Assembly: GCA_035384605.1 (NCBI GenBank)
Contig: DAOOIV010000152.1
Coordinates: 1-10,292 of the forward strand
DNA length: 10,292 nucleotides
From: Phycisphaerae bacterium
GTDB lineage: Bacteria > Planctomycetota > Phycisphaerae > UBA1845 > PWPN01
Direction: 5' to 3'
Position numbers and translations under genes: made by a program. Below the pieces are notes generated by a model. It was not told the DNA's origin and searched no databases. It saw only the letters and a list, made by a program, of their open reading frames with translations. Numbering within the stretch: position 1 is the stretch's first letter; every line of letters begins with the position of its first letter. Shown one piece after another: positions 1 through 7,301 of the stretch.

Positions 1-2092
1 GATCATCGAGTGGGGCTGGCGTTTCTCCGTGCCTACGGTCCTGGCTCTTGCACATTTCATGATTCTCATCTGTATTACCAAGTGGCTGCAATGGCGCACC
101 CATCGCGACGATGCCATGCTGCTCATACTTCTCCTGTTGCTGCTGGTCGTCGGCGGCATTGTCGGTGGCAGCCTGCTTTTCCCGCTGGTGTTGGCCGTGT
201 ATGCCATCGCCGGGTGTCAGCGCTTCATCACCCATCACCTTGAAAGCGAAGCCGCCTGGTCCGATCGGCGCAATGTTCAGGCATCGGGCTTTCGCCGGCC
301 CGACGGAACGACCTCGCACGCCGGCCTGAATGCACAACGCACCGGCTCGCTCTCCGTCGCCATTGTAACCCTGGGACTCGGGGTCATGGTCTTCGTCGCA
401 ATACCCCGCGTCGGTGCCGGCATGTTCGGCCAGGCTGGGCAACCGGCCACGGCCGGCGCCCTCAGCGGGTTCGCCCGATCGATCGAATTCGCCTCGGTCG
501 GCGCGATCGAGGAATCGGACCAGCCGATCATGCGTCTGACGGCGACGGACGAATATGGCACGCCTGTCGGATCGAGGGTTCCGCTTTATCTAAGGGGAGA
601 AGTCCTCGACCGGTACACCAGCCGATCGCCGACAGGAAACCGCAACTGGGGCTGGCGGCGATCGGGAGTGACGGAGCTCAGCGCTGACACCTACCAGCTC
701 ACTTCGGATGAAGAGACAACGCCCTCCACCACCCTGTTCCGCAATGACATCGCTCTGCCGCACGGGCCGATGCTCATACAGAAGTACCGCCTGGAGCCGT
801 CCGACGACATCACGCTGTTCGCCTGTTATCCACCGCTCGAGATCAGCTCGCCCACCTTGCGGACCGTGCGAAAATGGAACGGGACACAGATTCTTCAAAC
901 TCTCAGGCCGGTGCGGAAGCAACTGGACTACACGATCAAGTCCCCGGCGGTTCCGGCAATGGCCGCCAAAGCGCTGGCAGCCGAACGGGGCGCCGCCGAC
1001 GTCCCCCCGCCGACGCCTCCCCCGATCGCGAACGAACGGCGAGAGCAGCTTCTCCGTCTCATCGATGAACAGACGCGCGGAATCGGCCCGCTCACAGAGC
1101 CTGGAAACCGCTTATCCTTCGCCCGCCGGCTGGAGGCTTTCCTGCAATCCGAGCATTTTGCCTACTCCCTCGAGCCTCCGCCGATGCCTGAGACCGGAGA
1201 CCCGGTGAGCAGTTTTTTGCTGGTCTCCCGAAAGGGTCATTGCGAGTATTTCGCCTCGGCATTGGCCCTGATGTGCCAGCTCAAGGGCGTCCCTGCCAGG
1301 GTGGTCATCGGTTATCTGGCGAATGAGTACAACTCGTTCGGCGGCTTCTACCTGATTCGCAAGAAGCACGCACACGCATGGGTCGAGGTGTTCATCCCCG
1401 GCCTCGATTGGGTGACGCTGGATCCCACGCCGTTGTCCCGAAGGCAATCGGGGCGGCTGACGGGTCTGGGCGCCCGAATCCGCGCTTATCTGGACTTCCT
1501 CCAGTTCCAGTGGTCCGACGGAGTTCTCTCTTTCAACGCCGAAACGCGGCGCCGAATGCTCGATCGGTTCGCCCAATGGCTTCGCAGACCGGCTCAAGAC
1601 CAGCGAACGCTGATCGGCGGCGTGGTCGCATTCATTCGCGAGTTGTTCGGCTGGCGTCTTGCTCTGTCGTGGCACGAACGCCTGGTTTACTGGGTTTTCA
1701 CGCTCCTGGTGGTGACGCTGGTTCTATTATTGACCTATGTCGCCGTCTCCTTGGCGCGTCGATTGACGAGGCTTGCCCGGCGTCTCTCGCAGGGCCGGCA
1801 CGCCAGGCAGGCAAGCCGCAGCCGCGAGGTCGAGTTCTACCATCGATTCTGCCGCTTCCTCGCGGATCTCGGACTGACTCGCAGGCCCGATCAGACGCCC
1901 GCCGAGTTCGCCGCCGATCTGGCGGAACGTTACGCCATTCTCCAAGAGGCCCCGGTTCTCGTGCAATGCTACTATGACGTCGCATTCGGGGGTCACGCGC
2001 TCACGTCTCAGCACCGGGGGACCATCGAAGATTTCCTCCGCCGCCTGCGCCATCTCACAGTCGACCAATTGACAACACCGCAGACTCAGTAA
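1..2092 (+). CDS. TgpA-like membrane transglutaminase-domain protein (5' partial)
   Basis: This is an integral membrane protein with a transglutaminase/protease-like core, of the TgpA type (DUF3488 - Transglut_core - DUF4129). The frame stays open to the window edge, so the GTG at 29 is probably internal and the gene starts upstream. Numbering from that GTG, hydrophobic segments lie at about 2-20, 30-60 and 108-126, the last followed by the IPR motif usual after the DUF3488 helices. A large extracytoplasmic region and a proline-rich linker (about 325-335) lead to the core. The catalytic triad is visible: Cys405 in GHCEYFASA, His449 in HAWVEV and Asp465 in WVTLDPTP. A last membrane helix (554-575) and a C-terminal helical domain (about 600-685) resembling DUF4129 follow. 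The family usually sits beside MoxR ATPase and DUF58 genes, which would lie upstream of this window. The domain call is firm; the substrate is unknown. Confidence 0.9.
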   Translation, partial: IIEWGWRFSVPTVLALAHFMILICITKWLQWRTHRDDAMLLILLLLLLVVGGIVGGSLLFPLVLAVYAIAGCQRFITHHLESEAAWSDRRNVQASGFRRPDGTTSHAGLNAQRTGSLSVAIVTLGLGVMVFVAIPRVGAGMFGQAGQPATAGALSGFARSIEFASVGAIEESDQPIMRLTATDEYGTPVGSRVPLYLRGEVLDRYTSRSPTGNRNWGWRRSGVTELSADTYQLTSDEETTPSTTLFRNDIALPHGPMLIQKYRLEPSDDITLFACYPPLEISSPTLRTVRKWNGTQILQTLRPVRKQLDYTIKSPAVPAMAAKALAAERGAADVPPPTPPPIANERREQLLRLIDEQTRGIGPLTEPGNRLSFARRLEAFLQSEHFAYSLEPPPMPETGDPVSSFLLVSRKGHCEYFASALALMCQLKGVPARVVIGYLANEYNSFGGFYLIRKKHAHAWVEVFIPGLDWVTLDPTPLSRRQSGRLTGLGARIRAYLDFLQFQWSDGVLSFNAETRRRMLDRFAQWLRRPAQDQRTLIGGVVAFIRELFGWRLALSWHERLVYWVFTLLVVTLVLLLTYVAVSLARRLTRLARRLSQGRHARQASRSREVEFYHRFCRFLADLGLTRRPDQTPAEFAADLAERYAILQEAPVLVQCYYDVAFGGHALTSQHRGTIEDFLRRLRHLTVDQLTTPQTQ

Positions 2093-2119
2093 TGGGATGC
2101 AAGACGTGCTCGCCTCGCC

Positions 2120-2163
2120 CGGTGCTTTGAACACCGCGTTTCCGGGCCCGGGCTTGCGCCCGG
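2120..2163. terminator. Candidate bidirectional terminator between convergent genes
   Basis: Two hairpins lie in the 77-bp gap between the ends of the transglutaminase gene and the 76-aa membrane protein gene. The first has a 5-bp stem, CGGTG at 2120-2124 and CACCG at 2132-2136, with a 7-nt loop. The second is an all-GC 6-bp stem, CCGGGC at 2148-2153 and GCCCGG at 2158-2163, with loop TTGC. Neither is followed by a real U-tract, so terminator function is inferred from position and stem strength. Confidence 0.4.
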
Positions 2164-2169
2164 CCAGTC

Positions 2170-2400
2170 TTATGCCAGCAATTCGTAGATCAACAGAAGG
2201 GCGATGCCGACCACATACATTCCGATCACGATGGTGATCCAGTTCTTGAGGACCGCCATGGGGATCTCCCGGAGGTTCTCGCACTTGATGGTCTTGTAGA
2301 TGATGCTGATACAGAGGCAGAGCGGCAGCAACAACAGGGCCTGCTGCCAGCGAACCAGAGGGAGGGGGTTGATCATGAGAGTGGCGAGCAGCTCGATCAT
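2170..2400 (-). CDS. Small two-TM membrane protein, function unknown (76 aa)
   Basis: I do not recognise a named family. The 76-aa product has two hydrophobic helices, at about residues 16-36 and 53-74. A short polar loop with the motif KTIKCENLREIP joins them and is likely cytoplasmic because of its lysines. The ATG overlaps the stop of the upstream 154-aa gene as ATGA, and an AGGGGG Shine-Dalgarno-like run sits 7 nt ahead of it, so this start is well supported. The longer upstream extension of this frame runs antiparallel to nothing but overlaps the 154-aa gene out of frame and looks non-coding. The overlap implies translational coupling, and so a joint role with the 154-aa membrane protein. 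What that role is cannot be read from the sequence. Confidence 0.75.
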   Translation of the reverse strand: MIELLATLMINPLPLVRWQQALLLLPLCLCISIIYKTIKCENLREIPMAVLKNWITIVIGMYVVGIALLLIYELLA

Positions 2401-2861
2401 CCGGCCGCCCCCTTTGCCGCAGGCGGGGTGCGACCCGCCTGGATCAGGGGCTTTTCCGCCCGGACCAGCACGTCGAAGATCACCAGGATGTTGAGCATGC
2501 CGCAGATGGCCGTGTAGACGACCGAAATCTCTTCGGATCGGCCGAAGGCCACGAACTTGGGATCCCTCTTGGGCACGGGGCTGGGATCCACCCAGGTACC
2601 CAAGCCCCAGGCGGCCAAGGCGTGGCCGCCGGCACAGATCTGACCCATGAACCATAACGACCGGCCGCCGGGCGAAACCGTGTTGCTAAGGCCGCCGACG
2701 GCAACGCCTACCCAGAAGGTGATCGCGATGGTCACCAGAATAATAAGGCCCCTTGCCCGCTCACGGATATACAGATGACCCGCACCCGGCATGAGCCAAG
2801 TCAATACAGCGGCAACCGACATGCGAAGTTGAGGGTTGTCTTCGGCAAGGCTAGTCTTCAT
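2397..2861 (-). CDS. TM2/DUF6677-like small membrane protein (154 aa)
   Basis: This is a 154-aa polytopic membrane protein. Near the N-terminus it carries LTWLMPGAGHLYI, the PGxGHxY pattern seen in TM2-like and DUF6677-like small membrane proteins, followed by RERARGLI. Likely membrane segments are about 14-32, 38-58, 68-90 and 114-131; the C-terminal 20 residues are polar and rich in Ala, Pro and Lys. The start used is an ATG 26 bp after the stop of the FmdB gene, with only a weak GAAAG ahead of it. An internal ATG (residue 14, MSVAAVL) is an alternative that still keeps the conserved motif. The gene overlaps the next one by 4 bp and probably shares the promoter in front of the FmdB gene. 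The assignment to DUF6677 is from memory of the family pattern and is tentative; no biochemical function is known to me. Confidence 0.8.
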   Translation of the reverse strand: MKTSLAEDNPQLRMSVAAVLTWLMPGAGHLYIRERARGLIILVTIAITFWVGVAVGGLSNTVSPGGRSLWFMGQICAGGHALAAWGLGTWVDPSPVPKRDPKFVAFGRSEEISVVYTAICGMLNILVIFDVLVRAEKPLIQAGRTPPAAKGAAG

Positions 2862-2887
2862 TCGACAATGCTTTCAACCGCGAGCTT

Positions 2888-3115
2888 TCACTGCCTCATC
2901 GGGCACGGGCCGCCAAGATTCTGGCAGCCGGCACAGGACGGCGGCAAAGAGGGCTCGGACGCTGCCCCCTTCCCGGCCGCGAAAACGCTCAGCTTCTTCT
3001 CCAGCTCTTTCTTTCCGCATTTGGGACAGACCAGAGCCTGCTCCTCCGCGTCAGACCGGACCAGCCGGCCGAACTCGTGCCGGCATTTCAGACATCGATA
3101 CTCGTAGATCGGCAT
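2888..3115 (-). CDS. FmdB family zinc-ribbon protein (75 aa)
   Basis: The N-terminus MPIYEYRCLKC is the hallmark of the FmdB / CxxC_CxxC_SSSS regulatory-type zinc ribbon. Cys8, Cys11, Cys30 and Cys33 form the two CxxC knuckles expected to bind one zinc. A basic linker follows, then a C-terminal cysteine group (Cys61, Cys64, Cys71), which is common in longer family members. The family is named after a putative regulator of formamidase/amidase operons, but its real role is generally unclear. The ATG start has a GGAG 5 nt upstream and a sigma70-like promoter about 35-65 bp upstream. It is the first gene of a cluster with the 154-aa and 76-aa membrane protein genes. A cytoplasmic zinc protein leading two membrane proteins suggests co-expression, not a proven complex. 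Confidence 0.92.
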   Translation of the reverse strand: MPIYEYRCLKCRHEFGRLVRSDAEEQALVCPKCGKKELEKKLSVFAAGKGAASEPSLPPSCAGCQNLGGPCPMRQ

Positions 3116-3150
3116 AGTCGCTCCATTGCGGGCAAGTCATCTCATCGGCC

Positions 3151-3179
3151 AGTATAGGTGTGCCCGGGGAAGGTTGCAA
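3151..3179 (-). promoter_or_regulatory. Sigma70-like promoter of the fmdB-type cluster
   Basis: On the minus strand there is TTGCAA (plus 3174-3179), a 17-bp spacer and TATACT (plus 3151-3156). This is a close match to the -35/-10 consensus at ideal spacing. Transcription would start near 3144, leaving a leader of about 29 nt with the GGAG of the FmdB gene. It lies in the 151-bp gap after the helicase stop, so the cluster need not depend on helicase read-through. Confidence 0.6.
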
Positions 3180-3266
3180 GGCGACTGCCCGCCTGATCCG
3201 CGGAAGACACGACCATGACAAGCTGCGGGCGGTGCGTGTCTGCATTGTCACGGGGCGGTGCCTTGC

Positions 3267-4571
3267 TCACAATCGTCTGCGGCGCACGGGCCTGAACTTG
3301 GCTCCCAGGCGTTTAGGGGCCGTCGAGACATTTGCTGCCGGCGCGTCGACCGACGCCTCCGGCTTGGCGGCGATGGCGAAAGCGGAGTGCTGCTCCGGGG
3401 GCGGCGACGGCTCGAAGCCTTCCATTTGCTCGCAGGGAATCTCCCTGTTGATCAGCTTCTCGATCTCGGTGAGCTGTTTGCCCTCTTCGCGGGTCACAAA
3501 GGTCAAAGCCTCTCCGAAGCAGCCCATGCGAGCCGTGCGGCCGATGCGGTGAACATAGCCGAGCGGGTCATCGGGAATGTCATAATTGATGATGTGGGTT
3601 ATGCCCTGAACGTCGATGCCTCGGGCCGCCAGGTCGGTGGCGACCAACACGTGGATCGCATGCTTTCGGAATCGCGACATCACCCGGTCCCGCTTGGCCT
3701 GAACGAGATCGCCGTGGATTTCCCTGGCGTTGATGCCGTCGCCGTTGAGCCGCTTTGCCAACTTGCGGACCGCGTGCTTGGTGTTGCAGAAAACGATGGC
3801 CAGCTTGGGCTTCCTGGAATCGAGCACGGTTCTCAAGAGCCGGTACTTGTCCCAGCGGTCCACCGTGTAGAAGGACTGCCGCACCTCATCCACGGTCATC
3901 TTGTCCTGGGAGACGTTGACCTCGACCGGGTCGGTCATGTACTGCTCGGCAAGGCGTTTGATCTCATCGGTCATGGTGGCCGAGACGAGGATGGTCTGGT
4001 GGGCGGTTTTGACCTGCGAGAGGATCCGCTTGATATCGTCGCGGAAACCGATGTCCAGCATCCGGTCGACTTCGTCCAACACGACAAAACGAATGCCGCT
4101 GAACGAGAGGATTCGGCGATCCAGGAAGTCCATCACGCGGCCCGGGGTGCCAACCACAAAATGCGGCTTGCGGCCCAGGAGGTGAACCTGCTGACGGATT
4201 CGCTGTCCACCGTAGACGGGTACGACGCGTAAGCCTGAGGTCTCGGCCAGGCGGAGCATCTCGGCCGCAACCTGCACCGCGAGTTCGCGGGTCGGCACGA
4301 GAACGAGCCCCTGGAGCCCCTCGGCCGGCTTGGCCAATTGAAGCAAAGGCAGGCCGAAAGCGGCGGTCTTCCCCGTGCCCGTGCGGGCTTGACCGAGGAC
4401 GTCTCGCCCGGCCAACGCCAACGGGATAAGCCGTTGCTGAATCTCCGTGGGCCGGCTGAAGCCCATTCTTTGCAGGGCTGACAGGAATGGTGTTTGGATG
4501 CCGAGTTCGGCGAATGCTGCGGGCGGTTCGTGGTGTTTGCGCATTTCGAGGCAGGCGAACGCTGTCGCCAT
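3267..4571 (-). CDS. DEAD-box ATP-dependent RNA helicase, RhlE-like
   Basis: This is an RNA-unwinding ATPase of the DEAD-box family. All motifs are present, numbered from the ATG at 4571: Q motif region with FSRPTEIQ (38-45), motif I ARTGTGKT (62-69), Ia PTREL (93-97), TPGR (142-145), motif II DEVD (166-169), motif III SAT (197-199), IV IVFCNT (259-264), V VATDLAARGID (310-320) and VI HRIGRTAR (341-348). A tail of about 60 residues, rich in Pro/Ala and ending KRLGAKFRPVRRRRL, is basic and probably binds RNA. The core, with its GFxxPTEIQ and short N-terminus, is nearest RhlE/CsdA-type helicases. The start is uncertain: TTG 4580, ATG 4571 and ATG 4544 are all in frame, and none has a strong Shine-Dalgarno. 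The last would give an N-terminus closest to the family. The gene is divergent from alr. Confidence 0.95.
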   Translation of the reverse strand: MATAFACLEMRKHHEPPAAFAELGIQTPFLSALQRMGFSRPTEIQQRLIPLALAGRDVLGQARTGTGKTAAFGLPLLQLAKPAEGLQGLVLVPTRELAVQVAAEMLRLAETSGLRVVPVYGGQRIRQQVHLLGRKPHFVVGTPGRVMDFLDRRILSFSGIRFVVLDEVDRMLDIGFRDDIKRILSQVKTAHQTILVSATMTDEIKRLAEQYMTDPVEVNVSQDKMTVDEVRQSFYTVDRWDKYRLLRTVLDSRKPKLAIVFCNTKHAVRKLAKRLNGDGINAREIHGDLVQAKRDRVMSRFRKHAIHVLVATDLAARGIDVQGITHIINYDIPDDPLGYVHRIGRTARMGCFGEALTFVTREEGKQLTEIEKLINREIPCEQMEGFEPSPPPEQHSAFAIAAKPEASVDAPAANVSTAPKRLGAKFRPVRRRRL

Positions 4572-4593
4572 GGATCCCAAAGAATCATTGAGT

Positions 4594-4622
4594 TTGTACC
4601 AATCGCCGGGAGATTGTATACC
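4594..4622 (+). promoter_or_regulatory. Sigma70-like promoter of alr
   Basis: TTGTAC (4594-4599), a 17-bp spacer and TATACC (4617-4622) form a plausible -35/-10 pair pointing at alr, with a predicted start near 4629. The -35 lies on top of a possible minus-strand extended -10 (TGGTACAAA, plus 4593-4601) for the helicase, so the two divergent genes may share this small regulatory region. Motif matching only. Confidence 0.5.
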
Positions 4623-4693
4623 ATGCCGGTCGGCGGAGCCAGATGGCGCGGGCTGCCGCCCTTCAAGATTGGCGCAGGAGACCTGATCGACCC

Positions 4694-5851
4694 ATGCATG
4701 AGCCAGCGACTGCCTACGTCAGCGCCGCCGCCATCCAGGGCAATGTGGAGGCCGTCCGGCGACGCATCCCGCCCGGCACACCCATTTGCGTCGCCGTCAA
4801 GGCGAACGCTTACGGTCACGGGCTCTCGCAGGTGCTGCCGGCCCTTGTCCGTGCCGGCATTGAGCGCTTGGCGGTCGCGAATCTCGACGAGGCCGTCGAG
4901 CTTCGCGCTCTTGGTTGGACTGGTCCGATTCTTTGTCTCGGACCCATATTGGCCAGCCGAAGCGAAAGCGAACGAATCGAGAACGCCGCCGAAGCCGTGG
5001 CGGCCCATATTGCGGTGACGATCACCTCTCCCGAGGAGGCCCGCCTGCTCGCCACGGCTGCCAAGCGCCAACACAGGATGGGGCATGTCGAGATCCAGGT
5101 CGACACCGGCATGGGCCGATGCGGTGTCCGATGTGACAAGGCACCGGACATTATTGCTCAGACCGCGCTGGTGCCCGGCATTCTCATCGACGGCGTCTAC
5201 ATGCACTTTGCCACCGCGGATGAGGATGACCTGAGGTTTGCGCGAAGCCAGCTTCAAGAATTCAAGCAGCTCATCGCCCGCATGCGTGAGGCGAAGCTGG
5301 CGGTCGGGTCCTTTCACGCCGCCAACTCGGCCGCCGTTTTCCGCCTGCCCGAATCACATCTGGACCTGGTCAGACCGGGTTTGTGCATCTACGGGTATTG
5401 GGGCGGACCGGCCAGTGAAAGGCCGCCTGATCTCCGCCCGATCTTGCGGCTGGTCGTGCGTCTGACGGAAATCCGCCGATTGCCTGCCGGTGCTTCGGTA
5501 GGTTACGGCTGCACGTGGAGGGCCAAGCGAGAGAGCGTGATCGGCACCGTTTCATTGGGCTATGCCGACGGCTATCGGCGCGTTCTGGGCAATAGGGCGA
5601 TCGTGACACTGGAGACTGCCCGCAAGCAGCCCTGCGAGCCGATCGCAGTGGTCGGGCGGGTCAGCATGGACCAGATCAACCTGGATCTGACTGACGCAGG
5701 CCCCGTAGCGGTGGGGGATCGAGTGGTCATCATCGATGACGACCCCTCTTCATTCAACAGCGTCGAGTCGCTGGCAACCATGACCGAATCTATTCCCTAC
5801 GAGATCACCACGCTGATCGGGCGTCGTGTTCGCCGTGTCAGTGTCCCATGA
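4694..5851 (+). CDS. alr: Alanine racemase
   Basis: This is a PLP-dependent, fold type III enzyme interconverting L- and D-alanine in the cytoplasm; D-alanine feeds peptidoglycan synthesis. With the ATG at 4694 the product is 385 aa, normal for the family. The PLP lysine is Lys36 in VAVKANAYGHG. The second catalytic residue is Tyr271 in SVGYGCTW, followed by the conserved SLGYADGYRR. Arg227 in VRPGLCIYG fits the arginine that contacts the PLP pyridine nitrogen, and GRVSMDQ (Met325) is the conserved C-terminal active-site loop. The TIM-barrel segment ends near residue 250 and the C-terminal beta domain follows. An AGGAG lies 13 nt ahead of this ATG. An in-frame ATG at 4643 with a closer GGAG would add 17 Arg-rich residues not typical of Alr, so I prefer 4694. 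The catalytic set is intact. Confidence 0.96.
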   Translation: MHEPATAYVSAAAIQGNVEAVRRRIPPGTPICVAVKANAYGHGLSQVLPALVRAGIERLAVANLDEAVELRALGWTGPILCLGPILASRSESERIENAAEAVAAHIAVTITSPEEARLLATAAKRQHRMGHVEIQVDTGMGRCGVRCDKAPDIIAQTALVPGILIDGVYMHFATADEDDLRFARSQLQEFKQLIARMREAKLAVGSFHAANSAAVFRLPESHLDLVRPGLCIYGYWGGPASERPPDLRPILRLVVRLTEIRRLPAGASVGYGCTWRAKRESVIGTVSLGYADGYRRVLGNRAIVTLETARKQPCEPIAVVGRVSMDQINLDLTDAGPVAVGDRVVIIDDDPSSFNSVESLATMTESIPYEITTLIGRRVRRVSVP

Positions 5852-5890
5852 GCAGCATGTCTCTCGATAACCAAGGCCAACCCGGAACAT

Positions 5891-5920
5891 CGACGAGAAG
5901 GCACCGGACGCAACTCGTCG
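5891..5920. terminator. Inverted repeat between convergent alr and membrane-protein gene
   Basis: A perfect 7-bp inverted repeat, CGACGAG (5891-5897) and CTCGTCG (5914-5920) with a 16-nt loop, sits in the 113-bp gap between the two convergent gene ends. No U-tract follows on either strand. It is the best terminator candidate there, but a weak one. Confidence 0.3.
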
Positions 5921-5964
5921 GCAGGCGCATGACAGAGCGCGGTTCAAACACATAGCTGAGAACG

Positions 5965-6984
5965 CTATTCCTGGGTAACCGATCGCTGGATGACCTCGGC
6001 CCCGGCGGCAAAACCCGCGCGGATACGAAGTGTATCGAGCTTCTCTCCGACCTCCTGGGCCATCCGGCTGTTCGGAAACTCCTGACGAATGCACAGACCG
6101 ACTTCGAGCGCATCGCGCCAGCGATTTTCCGACACGGCGAGTCCGAAGCTGACGCCGAGCGCGACCAGACGAGCCTTGAATACGTGACGGGCGGAGTCCT
6201 GCAGACTCTGCGCCTCTTCTTTCGTAAGGTACTGGTCCAGCTCGGTCAGGATCTGAATGCCACGGTCGACCTCTTCCCGGGCAACAGCCTGGTTCCACTG
6301 CTGAAGCAGTTCCTGTTTTCGGGCTTCCCGTCGCCGATTCAGTTCCGCGGGAAGCCCCAGGACCCGCTCGTGACGGGGGAACAGCTTGATCAACCGCTCG
6401 GACTCTTGACGGGCCCGCTCCCAATGGTGCTCATCCATCAGCTTGGTGATGTGCGAGACGGCATCCCCGATCTTCTCCTCGATGGTCATCTCGCGAATCT
6501 GGGCAAGCTCTTTGCGAAGGGCTTCAGCCTCACGAGCGTACCCGAACCGCGTCTGCATCTGCTCAATGAGGTACATCGCGGCGTCCCAGTTGCCCTGAAA
6601 CATCTCTTCACGCAGGGCATGACGGAGGGCCTCGAGTTCCTTGTCCCGATGCGTGATCGACCGGGCCGCGTCGGATAGCTGGCTATTGTCGGCGATCTGT
6701 TTGATCATCGGCTCCAATCTTCTGGCCGTGTCGTGAAGATCCAGGGTGTTATGGTGAACGCGGTTGATGTTCGCCTCGGTCAGGACCAACAACTTGACCA
6801 GCGAGTGCAACAGCAGCGAAACGGCGATCAACAACATGCCGCCGACGATCAGGACGGCCCGCCCGGTCAGATCGGACGGCACCAGGCCGGCGATTATCAG
6901 GATGCAGCCGGCGATCACGGCACCAAGGGCAGTCAGAAACGACGTCAGACTGATTGAACGATTCCGGATTGGGGTCTCAGGCAC
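5965..6984 (-). CDS. Two-TM membrane protein with TPR-like helical repeats (339 aa)
   Basis: I recognise no named family. The start is a GTG with AGGAG 9 nt upstream and a strong promoter match about 60-90 bp upstream. Two hydrophobic helices (about 16-35 and 42-66) near the N-terminus form a hairpin that leaves both ends on the same side, probably the cytoplasm. The rest is long, charged and helical. Four stretches about 50 residues apart share a TPR-like pattern of (N/H)xW-x-x-A followed by a hydrophobic helix, then FP or a similar turn and a second helix: about 131-160, 186-216, 238-266 (no Trp) and 287-317. Such arrays usually hold protein partners, so a membrane-tethered scaffold is a reasonable inference. 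It is transcribed alone, convergent with alr. No catalytic motif is visible. Confidence 0.85.
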   Translation of the reverse strand: MPETPIRNRSISLTSFLTALGAVIAGCILIIAGLVPSDLTGRAVLIVGGMLLIAVSLLLHSLVKLLVLTEANINRVHHNTLDLHDTARRLEPMIKQIADNSQLSDAARSITHRDKELEALRHALREEMFQGNWDAAMYLIEQMQTRFGYAREAEALRKELAQIREMTIEEKIGDAVSHITKLMDEHHWERARQESERLIKLFPRHERVLGLPAELNRRREARKQELLQQWNQAVAREEVDRGIQILTELDQYLTKEEAQSLQDSARHVFKARLVALGVSFGLAVSENRWRDALEVGLCIRQEFPNSRMAQEVGEKLDTLRIRAGFAAGAEVIQRSVTQE

Positions 6985-7301
6985 GATCCTTCGCTCCTGA
7001 CGTTCGCCGACTTGACGGCGCCGCCACGTGACATACGCGGCGTTTTCACTCTAAGGCTTCAAGCGGCACCAGTCAACCTGCCGCGTCCCGGTGCCCTCAG
7101 GCTGCGCAACAGATCGGGCGACGGCGCACAACAGGCCGTTCAGGGGGGGCGTTCAGAACAGCGACCCCGGTTTGCCAAGGCGACCGTGCCTGTCCGGCTT
7201 GGCGCGCCGACCCTGCCCAAAGGCGAGAGTCTGTCACGTGGGATCGTTTTCCCGGAAGGAGGTCGTCGGAGTGCTTGGGGCAAGGAGCGATGCAAAGGGC
7301 T
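6985..7301. other. 317-bp intergenic spacer with promoter of the 339-aa gene
   Basis: This stretch separates two minus-strand genes. Its left end holds the leader and promoter of the 339-aa gene. The remainder contains a run of seven G at 7142-7148 and a few short inverted repeats: GGCACC 7065-7070 with GGTGCC 7090-7095, and GCCAAG 7174-7179 with CTTGGC 7198-7203. The open frames crossing it are rich in Arg, Ser and Pro, have no ribosome-binding site and match nothing I know. I see no gene here, and no clear terminator for the 80-aa gene. Confidence 0.5.
7048..7076 (-). promoter_or_regulatory. Sigma70-like promoter of the 339-aa membrane protein gene
   Basis: On the minus strand there is TTGACT (plus 7071-7076; 5 of 6 consensus), a 17-bp spacer and TAGAGT (plus 7048-7053; 4 of 6). 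Transcription would start near 7041, giving a leader of about 56 nt that includes the AGGAG of the GTG start. Confidence 0.55.

Noticed and set aside
3258..4232. 324-codon plus-strand open frame antisense to the helicase
   Set aside because: The minus strand carries a complete set of DEAD-box motifs; the plus-strand product has no recognisable motif and no ribosome-binding site.
4133..5317. 394-codon open frame on the minus strand across alr and the helicase start
   Set aside because: It lies antisense to the intact alr gene and then overlaps the helicase out of frame. Its composition is a shadow of GC-rich codon use and it shows no recognisable domain.
6184..6678. 164-codon plus-strand frame antisense to the 339-aa membrane protein gene
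   Set aside because: The minus-strand gene has a promoter, a ribosome-binding site and regular helical repeats; the plus frame has none of these.
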